Positions 12,153-21,843 of a stretch of DNA of 64,000 bases are shown here, piece after piece (position 1 is the stretch's first letter; each line of letters starts with the position of its first letter). Below the pieces are notes generated by a model that worked only from the letters and a program-made list of their open reading frames with translations, made no database searches and was not told the origin of the DNA. A program made the position numbers and the translations under genes. The stretch spans positions 1,798,001 to 1,862,000 of the forward strand of contig JASFAU010000002.1 of assembly GCA_039704465.1 (NCBI GenBank), in the 5' to 3' direction. This stretch comes from Plasmodiophora brassicae. Its lineage: Eukaryota; Endomyxa; Phytomyxea; Plasmodiophorida; Plasmodiophoridae.

Positions 12153-12891
12153 ACGTGAGAGCGTATTCGTTTAATGTGATATTGCCCGTCATGGCATCAT
12201 ATCTAAACCAACGACGTTATAGATCTTCGTATGTGTTTCCTAATCTGGTGGTAGACCTGACACCGAGCCCGTGTTGACGTCGTGGAGCGCCTTGCCTATG
12301 CCAATTCCTTGCTGGGCAATGTTGCTTCGCAGCGTGCGGGCTGGTCGCCGAGGCTGATGGCGCGTTTCGATTGTTCATGCTGTGCGTTCCCCTCATGGCG
12401 ACGTCAGCTGTCCGAGACCTCATCAATGGCGTAGCTGGTTCAGTTCGTTCGCAATTAGGTTTTGTTCAAACGATGAAAGACCGTATTGACGAAGAGAAAT
12501 GCAGGTTGCTCAGCGTGTGCGACATCAAGGCGCATGTCCTGTCATGACGATCGTTGAGGCACGTTGAAACTGCGACAGCCAAGCCGACGCAGGGTGGACA
12601 AGCAGGGTGGCCAACCGAAAATGGCCTGCCTGTCCCCGTTGTAATGTGTGAACGGATGAAACGAGAGTTGAGTGAAGGATGCCGTTTCCTGAAGGCAGGT
12701 GCGGCTTCAGTCGTCGCGATCGCTAGACAAGGTGCCGCAAGATGTGGCGACAGAACTGGTACGACCTCGTCGATGCACTTGATTATGTAAACGTCTTCAC
12801 TGGGAGGCGCGGGTATATCACTTCCACGCGTTTGTGGCGGGAGTAATCCAGCGTCGTTACGTCGCCTCATGAGGTCGGAATAGTTAATTGA
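12153..12891. other. Intergenic, nothing assigned
   Basis: About 740 bp between the convergent SRRM1-like and SUEL-lectin genes. A 134-codon frame on the minus strand (12466-12870) has no recognisable domain. I saw no RNA gene. Confidence 0.4.
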
Positions 12892-14076
12892 TTATGCGTA
12901 AATGGCAGCAAGGACAGCTAGTAGAGCCAGGGCTGTAGAACGGCTGCCTCTTCGAGCAGCGTTCGGACGGCCGGACAATGTCCCTTTGACACCTGAGGAT
13001 GCATACCCGGACGCAGAACGGCTTCCATTGCCAGGTCCACATTTGAATCCGGCTGCTAACGACCAGGTAGTTTGGTTCGATGCAGGACCGTCCCGGCAGG
13101 GTACCCCTAGAGTTCTGGTGTCCACAGCAACCTGGCACGACGGTTTGCCCATGCAGAATCGAACCAGGTCGGTGCGCACGTTCCTCGAGCAATTGCCTGG
13201 AGCGATACCCGACTTGCAGGACCCGTCGTGTTCGCCGTAGGACGCGAATTCGATCGATGTGATGACGTCCTTGTCCCTCAAACACGATAGCGTCACGTTC
13301 CCTTGTCGCTGGGGCGTAACACTGCACGACGTCGAGTTGCCATGTACGCGTTCCGACCGCCATGGCTCGCATTCCACATCGACCGACACTGGGCCTGTCG
13401 CATTCCCGGGACAGATCTCTCCGAGAGACGCTTCCGTTAGGAAGCACATCGCCTGTCCGAGACAGGCACCTCGACCGTGTTTCGACCGATCGAGCGATCC
13501 ACAGGGTGCGGTCGCGGCGGGCGTACCACAAGACGCACCGCGAGAGACAGAGATCGACCCGATCATGAGTCCAGCTGGGCACGATACTGTCAGCGGCGAT
13601 GCCGCGCCGTCGTGATCGACACAGTGCCTCTCTGTAGGTCGCATTGCAATCGGTGGACCCGAATCGTCCTCACCATTGTCTTCTGCGGCGTCCTCGGCGA
13701 TGCTGATCGGTGTTGTGGACGGTGGTACTGGTTTGCGCATCGCCACGTTTGCGGTCGTCAGTCTGTCTCTGCTGGATTGATCGACCGAAGCGACGGAGGG
13801 TATGGCGCTCTCGTGATCCATGACCGCGTGTCGTTTGGATTTAGCAGGGGCGGGTTGAACGAGGTTGTGGTGCAGGTGTACAGGTTTGGGCTCGTCGACG
13901 GCGTCGCAATCGGACTCGATGTCGACATCGATGATGGCGTAATGGCCGTGCTTGTGCACGGGGAGGATCAGGTGCCCAATCGGGTCGTGGTCGGCGACCG
14001 AGATGGGTATGGCGGCCGCCACCGATAATATTCCCAACCCTATTGTGATGACGCCGATCACGTTGCTCCGGGCCAT
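12892..14076 (-). CDS. Secreted GPI-anchored-type protein with two SUEL/galactose-binding lectin domains
   Basis: Single-exon 394-residue protein starting at the ATG at 14076. It has an N-terminal signal segment (IGVITIGLGILSVAAAIP), a His/Asp-rich spacer, and two cysteine-rich domains of the SUEL (rhamnose/galactose-binding lectin) type. In domain 1, around residues 150-240, CPAGLMIGSISVSRGASCG is followed by ACLGQAMC. In domain 2, around 250-350, VTLSC, IEFASYGEHDGSC, VRFCMGKPSC and a closing AAGFKCG follow the family cysteine pattern. A Ser/Gly-rich segment and a hydrophobic C-terminal tail (STALALLAVLAAIYA) look like a GPI-anchor signal. By family knowledge SUEL domains bind galactosyl or rhamnosyl glycans, so a cell-surface carbohydrate-binding role is inferred. 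It is intronless, unlike its neighbours. Confidence 0.8.
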   Translation of the reverse strand: MARSNVIGVITIGLGILSVAAAIPISVADHDPIGHLILPVHKHGHYAIIDVDIESDCDAVDEPKPVHLHHNLVQPAPAKSKRHAVMDHESAIPSVASVDQSSRDRLTTANVAMRKPVPPSTTPISIAEDAAEDNGEDDSGPPIAMRPTERHCVDHDGAASPLTVSCPAGLMIGSISVSRGASCGTPAATAPCGSLDRSKHGRGACLGQAMCFLTEASLGEICPGNATGPVSVDVECEPWRSERVHGNSTSCSVTPQRQGNVTLSCLRDKDVITSIEFASYGEHDGSCKSGIAPGNCSRNVRTDLVRFCMGKPSCQVAVDTRTLGVPCRDGPASNQTTWSLAAGFKCGPGNGSRSASGYASSGVKGTLSGRPNAARRGSRSTALALLAVLAAIYA

Positions 14077-14372
14077 ACGCGCTTATTAAACAGGCGGCGA
14101 ATTGGAATGATAACGCGATGACGCTGCTCCCTGGATGACGTGATTCGGGTCAACGGGTCACAGCGTCCCCAGTTGACTCATACCATCGCTGACGAGTGAC
14201 TCCGGGGACCTCTGTCCCCCGCTACCCGCACGCGCGCGCGTCTGAACGTCCTGTTCGAATCATTCAGGAGCCTGAGGTACAAGCCGGGTAGGAACGTTCA
14301 GCAAAAATATCAGGAAGACCTGCGGCAGCTTGCGGCTATCCGGAGGAAATTGCGTGCTGAGGTTGGGCGGCG

Positions 14373-14666
14373 ATGGAGTCGTCGAAAGGGGCGTCGTCGG
14401 CGTCGGGTCAGCTGGAGACGCTGTCGTTGCGCCAGGCGCAGCTGGAGGACGATCTGCGCCGGATCGAAAAGCAGATCTTCGACCTGGAGACGCACTACAT
14501 CGAACGGACGCAGTCGTACGGCAACGTCGTCGTCGGATGGGACGGGTTCCTCAGCTGTCGCCTGCCCGGCAACCAGACCATTCGACGCGGGCGAATCAAC
14601 CCCAAGGACAGGATATTCTCGATATCGTCTACGACAGCGCCCAAAGACGACATTGAAGAAGAATAA
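14373..14666 (+). CDS. EAF6: Eaf6/MEAF6 histone acetyltransferase complex subunit
   Basis: Single exon, 97 residues, ATG at 14373. The sequence contains the short conserved Eaf6 core: a coiled-coil start (LRQAQLEDDLRRIEKQIFDLE), then a tyrosine-rich motif T-H-Y-I-E-R-T-Q-S-Y-G-N, then the GWDGFL turn and a short basic tail. Family knowledge: Eaf6 is a small shared subunit of NuA4 and MYST-type acetyltransferase complexes in the nucleus, where it helps hold the catalytic module. Length matches the compact fungal and protist versions (about 100 residues). Confidence 0.85.
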   Translation: MESSKGASSASGQLETLSLRQAQLEDDLRRIEKQIFDLETHYIERTQSYGNVVVGWDGFLSCRLPGNQTIRRGRINPKDRIFSISSTTAPKDDIEEE

Positions 14667-14751
14667 ACCCGGTGGGCTCATATTATTTTATGACGAACGC
14701 GAATGGATTCTGCAGGTTGAACACGACCGGCAACGAATGTCGTCGTGGAAG

Positions 14752-15360
14752 TTAAACGTCGTCTTCCAGTATCGAGGCTGTTATGAGCGGTCTTGTAAGG
14801 CCGTCATTATCACAGCTGTCGATGTCTTCGGCCTCCTCGAAGAGCACTGCCTGACGCCCGTACATGATTATGAACACGAACGTAAGAAGCAGGATTACAC
14901 ACTCGACGCCAATGGCAATGTACAGGATCGGAGCCGATTCCCCCTTCATGTCCAGGGTCCAGGTGGCGTGCAACGTGAACTGGGATGACAGGGAGCATTC
15001 GACGACGAAGCAGAAATCCAGGTCGCCAGCGTCAAGACCAACGACCTGCCCAGATGGGGGACGTTCGTCCCTGGTACGGCGACGACTCGTGACGATAATG
15101 GAATCAGACGGCCATGTCGCGACCGTCTTCGTGTTGTCCTGTAACAGGCCAGTCGTGCAGAACGAATGATCGTGAACGACGTGCACGGCGGATGGCGTGG
15201 CGTCGCTGTCGTTCACATGGGCATCGACCGAAAACGCGATCGACGTCACCGCGAACGCGGTTTCGTTCGCGAATGGCGCCAGACTAAACACCCAGGCAGC
15301 ATGCGACACGATCGGTACGGCGATGAGCAGCAGGGTAATACCCGGCACGCACTTCGTCAT
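14752..15360 (-). CDS. Type I membrane protein, unknown function
   Basis: A 202-residue frame from the ATG at 15360. It has a signal peptide (ITLLLIAVPIVSHAA), an extracellular part of about 120 residues with few cysteines, one strong membrane helix near residues 150-172 (ILYIAIGVECVILLLTFVFI), and a short acidic cytoplasmic tail ending ILEDDV. No known family was recognised. It converges on Eaf6 with an 85-bp gap. Codon use looks like its neighbours. Whether there is an upstream exon cannot be settled. Confidence 0.5.
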   Translation of the reverse strand: MTKCVPGITLLLIAVPIVSHAAWVFSLAPFANETAFAVTSIAFSVDAHVNDSDATPSAVHVVHDHSFCTTGLLQDNTKTVATWPSDSIIVTSRRRTRDERPPSGQVVGLDAGDLDFCFVVECSLSSQFTLHATWTLDMKGESAPILYIAIGVECVILLLTFVFIIMYGRQAVLFEEAEDIDSCDNDGLTRPLITASILEDDV

Positions 15361-15953
15361 GATGATGGCTTCGGGTACGGACAACGGGCGTGGCCACTGC
15401 GTCCCCGTTTGTGAGGCGCCCAGATTAGTGCCCGTCCGGCAAGAGGTCGTGGACTGGTAAGGTATGGTACAGCGCGGCCGAACGAATGCGCGGACTGGAC
15501 GTCGAACTGCGACTCTCCAACCAAGTCCGTAGCGATTGGTCCAGCTGAGACCACAGGGGATATCGCATCACGTACATACAATCAACGTTGAACCAGGCGA
15601 TCCGATCTCGGAAGACGGCTCCTCGGGCAGCCCGACGAACACAGCGCATGGCGATTGTTCAGTTCGAATCTTTGGTCGACATTGCCTAGGAGATGCCGCA
15701 CCATGCAGGACATATTCGCGTGATGCCCTGCGCTGTTCCAGAAGCGATTGGGGATTAGCGTCCAACCGCGGCTCGGGTTCACTGGCGAACAGCACCCGTT
15801 CCGAACTACGAGGCCACGCGATGAGGGCGCTGCACGTTGCAGCCATAAATAGAACTGGTTGAGGGCAGCCTGAGTGAACCGTCGGCCTCATTTGCCCAAT
15901 TGCCGCTTTTGAGATTCACCAGCTGACCAGCATTAGCTGGCGACCGACCTGGG
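15361..15953. other. Intergenic, nothing assigned
   Basis: About 590 bp between divergent genes, expected to hold two promoters. No supported gene or repeat. Confidence 0.4.
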
Positions 15954-17272
15954 ATGTCTATCGGACGTCGTATTCACACCAGCCCCGAATTGCGGTACCT
16001 GGTCCTGAGCGTCGTCGCCAGCGGTATCGTCGGGGCTGTCAAGCTTCGATCCAACGACGGCGTTGTCCACGTCATCAACACCTCGGCTGCCATCGAGCAT
16101 TCCGACGTATTGAAATCTATGATCCATGACCGTCACGAGTGGGATTCACCCGTTACGTTGACGAACATCTCCAATGCCGACCTGCTGCGGATCGTCAACT
16201 TTATTGAATCGTTCGCCGTGCACGAGGTATGTCAATCTGCATCTGTGTGGCACATGCGTGTTGGCGATCGCCGATGCGCACATGACAGGTCGATCGTGCC
16301 ATCGAATGGGTCCAGGACATGGTCCGGACAGACGGGCTGGAGGCGCAGTGCCGATTGTTCACCGCCGCCAGTTTCCTTGGAATGCACCCGCTCAAGATGG
16401 CCATCGTATCGACGAAACGTACCTGGGGCGACATCGTTGCACTGCGACGTTTCCTACACGCCGCTGCTTTCTGGTTCGTCGTGAACAGCGCTCCCGGGAT
16501 CGAGCGGCTTCGTCATGTGGCGCACACGGACGAACAACATTGGATCGTCAAGGAGATCCAGGACGTCCTCGTCCTCGGACGTCGGGAAGCCCGATTCGTC
16601 AACAACGCGGCCTGGCACGGCCGCGAGACTTTGCTGCACTGGAGCGCCGTACATGGCGAGCATCCGATCGTCGAATTGCTGCTAGGCGCACCTGGAATCG
16701 ACGTCAACGCACGCGACAGCTGTCTGAAGACGCCGCTGCACAGTGCCATCTGCGGCGGTCATGGCGACATCGTCGAACTGCTGCTACGTGCACCCGGCGT
16801 CGACGTCAACGCCCAGGATGACGATCAGTCGGCGCCGTTGCACTGGGCGGTGGTCCTTGGACACATCGACATCGTCGAGATGCTGCTGCGCTCACCTGCA
16901 ATAGACGTGAACGCTCGCGGTGAACACCATTTATGGACACCACTGCTGTTGGCCGCGACGGCTGGTAACGCTCCCATCGTTGAGGTGCTCCTCAAGGCGC
17001 CCGGGGTCGACGCCAACGCACGCGACGACACCGACGCGACCCCCCTGCATTGGGCCGTGCTTTGGCAGCATACCGATGTGGTCAGGTTGCTGGTGGACTT
17101 CCCGGGGATCAACCTCGATGCGGCAGACGAAACCCGGTTGACGGCAATCGACGTCGCCAGGATGCACAACTATCGTGAATTCTTGGACCTGGTCAATGCT
17201 CGCCGCACGACGGAGGACTCTGCTAACAACGTCGAAGACGGCGAGGATGCTCGTGCAGCATTCGACGAGTGA
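15954..17272 (+). CDS. SKP1-like domain plus ankyrin-repeat protein
   Basis: Two exons, 15954-16226 and 16289-17272, with a 62-nt phase-0 intron, give 418 residues. Residues ~25-90 resemble the SKP1 BTB/POZ fold: VKLRSNDGVVHVINTSAA, then VLKSMI, then VTLTNISNADLLRIVNFIE. After the intron, LFTAASFLGMHPLK matches the second SKP1 helix block. Residues ~200-390 form about five ankyrin repeats with the usual core (TPLHxA...GHxDIVELLLxAPGxDVNA). Family knowledge: SKP1 links F-box proteins to cullin 1, and ankyrin repeats bind partners. An adaptor in ubiquitin ligation is therefore a reasonable inference, but the domain could be a generic BTB fold. The C-terminal tail is acidic. Confidence 0.72.
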
Positions 17273-17607
17273 GATCGGTCGGCCACGAGATGAGCCAGTC
17301 GACCGCAGGTAATTCTACACGTTGAATGAACGGAACGGGGGGTTAGAAATTAACGGGTTATGACGCCCTTCCATGTTGTTTTAATCTGATCGTGATGCAT
17401 CAGCGGCGAACGGATTGCATGCCGATCCGCACGGTGGCTTAAGTGGCTTCGTCCTGTCGGGGCTAGGGTCGATCGGGCTTGCTGCGGGAACAGCATCGCA
17501 GCAAGGTTCACCTGTAACTGGGCGAGTTCGCGAACGGGGTGACGCTCGCACACATTCTTTTGTCAATACACGTCGATTACGTTTCGGGGCGGGTCAGTTT
17601 CGCGTTC
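17273..17607. other. Intergenic, nothing assigned
   Basis: About 330 bp upstream of beta-mannosidase. Expected promoter; no distinctive motif supported. Confidence 0.4.
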
Positions 17608-20600
17608 ATGTGCGGCGGTGCGCTCCTGGTATGGGCCCTGTGGGGAGCGGCAGTGGCGGCCGGCGTCGGCATCGTCCTCGATGGCATGGACTGGATGCTG
17701 ACGAATGCGAACGGGACGATCGCGGTGCCGGGGTCGGTCCCCGGGAACGTGTACACCGACCTACGTCGAGCGGGCGTCATCGGCGACCCACTCTGGAGGT
17801 TCAACGAACGCGCGCTGTCGTGGATCCCCAACGAACCACATTGGACGTATTCCAAGACGTTTGTTACTGCACCAGAGGAATCCGGCGCCGGTCTGCTGAT
17901 TATTGAGGTCCGTTCAGGGGGTTCTTCTTCAAATGTCCTATTAAACTGTTGACACAGGGGTTAGACACAATAGCAGACGTGTTCGTGAACGGGGACCTCG
18001 TCGGCCAGGCCGATAACATGTTTCGGACGTGGACGTTCCCGGTTGACAATCTGCGACCATCATCGTCCAACACAATCGGCGTCCGTATCTATTCGCCGGT
18101 GGCGTCCGCTCGTCAGCGGGCTCAAGCGTACCCGTACCCGCTGCCGTCATCCGACGTGGTCGGCCACTCGTTCCCACATCGGAACATGGTCCGCAAGGCG
18201 TAAGCCCTCGCGAGGTTCGTTGTGTACCGGGCCTCAAAGGTGACGCGTGCAGGCAATTTGATTTCGGCTGGGATTGGGGACCAGCGTTCGCAAGCAGTGG
18301 CATAGCGGGGCCTATCCGAATCGTCACTGGGTACACACCCGTCCTGCAACGATGCGAATTCGTTCAGCATCACTTCCACAATGGTTCGGTTCGCGTCGAC
18401 GTCGTATTCCGAATCCATCCATCGGGACCTGTTGCCGATGTAATCGCTTCTGCTTCATTCGGCGACCAAACGGTGAATTATACGAGGAAGTGATCATGTT
18501 CTGACAGGAGCTTCTGACGATGTGCAACAGAAGTCGGTCTCCAGCATCATATCGGAAGGGCATACCGCAGTGTCAATCAGTTTCGACATCACCGACCCCC
18601 GGCTCTGGTGGCCCAACGGGTTCGGCGAGTCTCCGTACTTGTATGAGGCGTCATGCAGTATCGGCTACGAGCAAACAATAACGAGGAAAGTGGGGCTGCG
18701 GCGTATCGAGGTCGTCCGCGACGAAATTGATGGCGAAGAGGGCAACACGTTTTCGTTCCGCATCAATGGCGTCGGTACGTTCATCAAGGGCGCTAACGTT
18801 ATACCGCTGAGCCCGTTCGCTTCGAGCGTAACCGAGTAAGAGTTCGTGTGGGCTGCGGCCTGAGTACCACCTAACTGGCCACACATTAGTGAAGACATTC
18901 GTACTCTGCTCGAGAATGCAGCCGCTGCTAACGTAAGTGAATGTAGCGCGTTGACCATCGCAAGGTCTAACCCGATCGCAGATGAATATGGTTCGAGTTT
19001 GGGGTGGGGGCATCTACCAGCCCGATATCTTCTACGAAACCGCGGACCGTCTTGGCCTCATGATCTGGCAGGAGATTATGTTCGCTTGCGCAACGTATCC
19101 TCGCGACGACGCCTTCTTGGACAATGTCCGCCTCGAGGTAAGCCTAGACGCATGGAGTCATCGATGGACGTCCTTTCTGACTCTTTCCTAGGTCATGGAG
19201 CAAGTCGGGCGGCTCAGATCGTACGCCAGCGTTGTTGTGATTGGTGGGAACAATGAGAACGAGGTCGTCAACGTTATTACGAGTGGTACTGTAATCGTCA
19301 TCTCATTGTCCTTGCGCAGATTGCATTGTCATGGTTCAACGAGACTCGGGAGAATCCACGTCTCTACGTCGCAGACTATGCCAAGTGCGCATTCGCCTGC
19401 AACACGTCAGCGCCTATGCTCTATATACTGACTATTCTGTCCAATAGATTGTATGTTGACGTGATTCGCGACGCTGTTCGCCGATCGGCTCCGGAACTCG
19501 CTTTCATTGTTTCGTCGCCCAGCAATGGGTAGATCCGGGCAGCAATGGTGCCAAGCAGCTCCTTAATACTTGGCAATGCTGTCAGGTTGATGTCAGAGTC
19601 GCCGTATGTCCTTCGCTGGGGCAATCCTAGCGATGGTCGTTGGGGCGATGTTCACTTCTACGACTACGCCAGTGACGTCGCTGATCCAGCAACGTACCCT
19701 GATGCGCGGTTCGTCAGCGAATTTGGATATCAGTCCCTGCCCTCGATTGTGACATGGAGAACTGTGCGGTTTGCATTCGCCAACACCTTATTGTACTGTG
19801 ATCTTCCTCTAACGCTGTCTCAGGTTGCCGAGGAGGCGGATTTGTCATGGGGCAGTCCCCTGCTAGAGTACCGTCAAAGGCATCCAGATGGGTACCTCCA
19901 GCTGTGGCAACAGATTGAGTTGCAATTCGGGGTACCTCGTCCGGCGTCCTTCCCAACCATGGTGTTCCTTACACAAGCCGTTCAAAGGTAACCCCTGTTT
20001 GACGTATTTGGTCGTGGTCGCCTGAAGCCATCCCGTCAGCGTTTGCTACCGAACAGCGATAGAGAAGTGGCGTCGTGCACGGGCGTCGGCAGCGAGGACA
20101 ATGGGGATATTGTACTGGCAGCTCAACTCGATCTGGCCTGCGCCGACCTGGTCGTCGCTGGAAGCAGGCGGCCAGCATCGGTGGAAGATGCTCCACTACA
20201 GCATTCGTGACGCGTTTGCGCCGCTGATGATCTCCCTGGTAGACACCGGCGCCGCTGGCGTCGAGGCACATCTCGTCTCGGATTTGCCACGCGATGTCGA
20301 CGTGGTCGTCTGCATCCAGTTGTGGTCGTGGTCCGGCGTGAAACTCGAGGAGCGGTGCTTCAACGCGCTGGTAAGGGCGTCCACGAGCCGCATTGTCTTC
20401 GCCGACGACGTCTCAGCGTGGACGAATGCCCCTGCTTCCCGGGCGGACTATTTCGTTCGGGCAACGTTCGTGTCGTCGCTGCCGGTTTCACCGCTGAGCG
20501 GGTCGAGCGAGCTCGCCCTCGTCAAGTACAAGCGCATCCGGTTGCGGGATCCAGGCGCGCGAGTCGACTCTATCGTGCAATCGGCTCCCAACAGGCTCAC

Positions 20601-20874
20601 GTTGCGCGTCGCGGTCCAGAACGTCGCTGTCATGCTCTTCTTTGAAACGGATCTGTATGCCGCGCATTCGGCAGCCATGGGCACGATACTGACGCGACGT
20701 CGCCACAGGCAGGGGACCTTCTCCAGCAATGCGCTGTTTGCACTCCCCGGCACGCTGCTCCTCTCGTTCACCGCACGGGTCGACGCTGTCTCCGTTGCCG
20801 ACCTGCGGCGTTCGTTGCGCATCACATCCCTGTACGATGCGGTGGCTGCCACCAGACTGGTCGACACGATGTGA
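17608..20874 (+). CDS. MANBA: Beta-mannosidase, glycoside hydrolase family 2
   Basis: Twelve-exon model: 17608-17907, 17958-18199, 18253-18489, 18545-18835, 18890-18932, 18982-19137, 19192-19263, 19320-19384, 19448-19528, 19586-19763, 19824-19987, 20040-20874. Introns are 49-63 nt and the phases close to 887 residues, the usual length. A signal peptide is followed by the GH2 sugar-binding start ([27 protein letters not shown]), then [26 protein letters not shown] and [12 protein letters not shown]. The catalytic acid/base lies in VIGGNNENE (second-last E of the Asn-Glu pair) and the nucleophile in [28 protein letters not shown] and LYWQLNSIW are also diagnostic. The enzyme removes beta-linked mannose from N-glycan core fragments, normally in the lysosome/vacuole. 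Several exons are recognisable only after removing the introns, so the gene looks intact. Confidence 0.92.
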
Positions 20875-21064
20875 TGTTGGTCAGTAAAGCGGGGCCTGAC
20901 CCATGTGACCATGTCCGCTTCCGTCGGCAATTGGAATAGTTTCCGTCCACGTTTTTGCCGCCGTCGTGGGGCTACCCGCCTCTGGTGGGACCGGTGGTGG
21001 TGGTGGGGTCTTCGTCCGCTGTGGCCTGTGGGGTTATTATTGTTTTGGGGCGGCGGTTGGACCG

Positions 21065-21490
21065 ATGCTGGGTCGTGTCACTGGGCGCTGGGCGTCGCGT
21101 CTGCCGCGTCGATGGGGGCGCCGTCTGGCGTCGTCGTCGCCGTCGGACGACAACGTCGTCAATGACGAGAAGTACCCGATCCCGGCGAATATCGAGCAGG
21201 CGACCGGGCGCGAGCTGCTCGAGCTGCAGGCCGAGGCGCAGGGCGCCCAGGCGTTCGATCGTGAGCCTGCGCGCGGGCCGTTCGGGACGAAGGAGGCGCC
21301 GGCGCTGATCCCGTCGGGCAAGCACGCGCGGATCGTCGGCTGCGTCGGCCCGCCCGACGACGAGCACATGCCGCTGTATTTCGAGCTGACCGATGGACCC
21401 ATGCAGCAGTGCCTGGAGTGCAAGCAGGTGTTCAAGCTCGCCTACATCGGCGACGACCCCGATTATGTCCATGCGGGCGGCCACCACTGA
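21065..21490 (+). CDS. COX5B: Cytochrome c oxidase subunit 5B (yeast Cox4 type), nuclear-encoded
   Basis: Single exon, 141 residues from the ATG at 21065. An arginine-rich amphipathic leader (MLGRVTGRWASRLPRRWGRR) fits mitochondrial import. The mature part has the family core: PIPANIEQATGRELLEL, GPFGTKEAPALIPS, RIVGCVGPPDDEH, and the zinc site ending QQCLECKQVFKL. The first zinc region has one cysteine (GC), as in fungal Cox4. Family knowledge: this peripheral subunit binds zinc on the matrix side of complex IV. A longer open frame upstream lacks an ATG and is low-complexity Gly, so the internal ATG was chosen. Confidence 0.88.
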   Translation: MLGRVTGRWASRLPRRWGRRLASSSPSDDNVVNDEKYPIPANIEQATGRELLELQAEAQGAQAFDREPARGPFGTKEAPALIPSGKHARIVGCVGPPDDEHMPLYFELTDGPMQQCLECKQVFKLAYIGDDPDYVHAGGHH

Positions 21491-21843
21491 CGGCACGCAC
21501 GTCACCGTGGCATGGCTGCAAGGTTCGTCATGCACGACGACACGTGCCTGTGTGTGTTTGCGCCGACTTTATCTCGTAGGTCAGCGCAAACCCCGACTTG
21601 ATAAACGGGTCTGCTTGCGACGCATGCGCGGTTCGGGAGTATCTGCTCCACTCGACGATGCGCTTCGTGCTGCTGCGGCTGCTGTCGCCAGACGTAGCGA
21701 TAGCAATGCGTCAAACGCCTTGTCGCTGGCGCTGTGCCAACCGTTGGAAGTATCCTCTTTCCGCTCTCATGCTCTCGCTGCATCGGGCGGTTGATTATGT
21801 CCCGTCCGTACCGTTGCTTTGACATGGAATTGTATAGGCAACG
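21491..21843. other. Intergenic between convergent genes
   Basis: About 350 bp; likely 3' UTRs of COX5B and the WD-repeat gene. No other feature seen. Confidence 0.4.

Noticed and set aside
14230..14290. A gttcgaatc stretch that resembles a tRNA T-loop
   Set aside because: No matching acceptor or anticodon stems could be formed around it.
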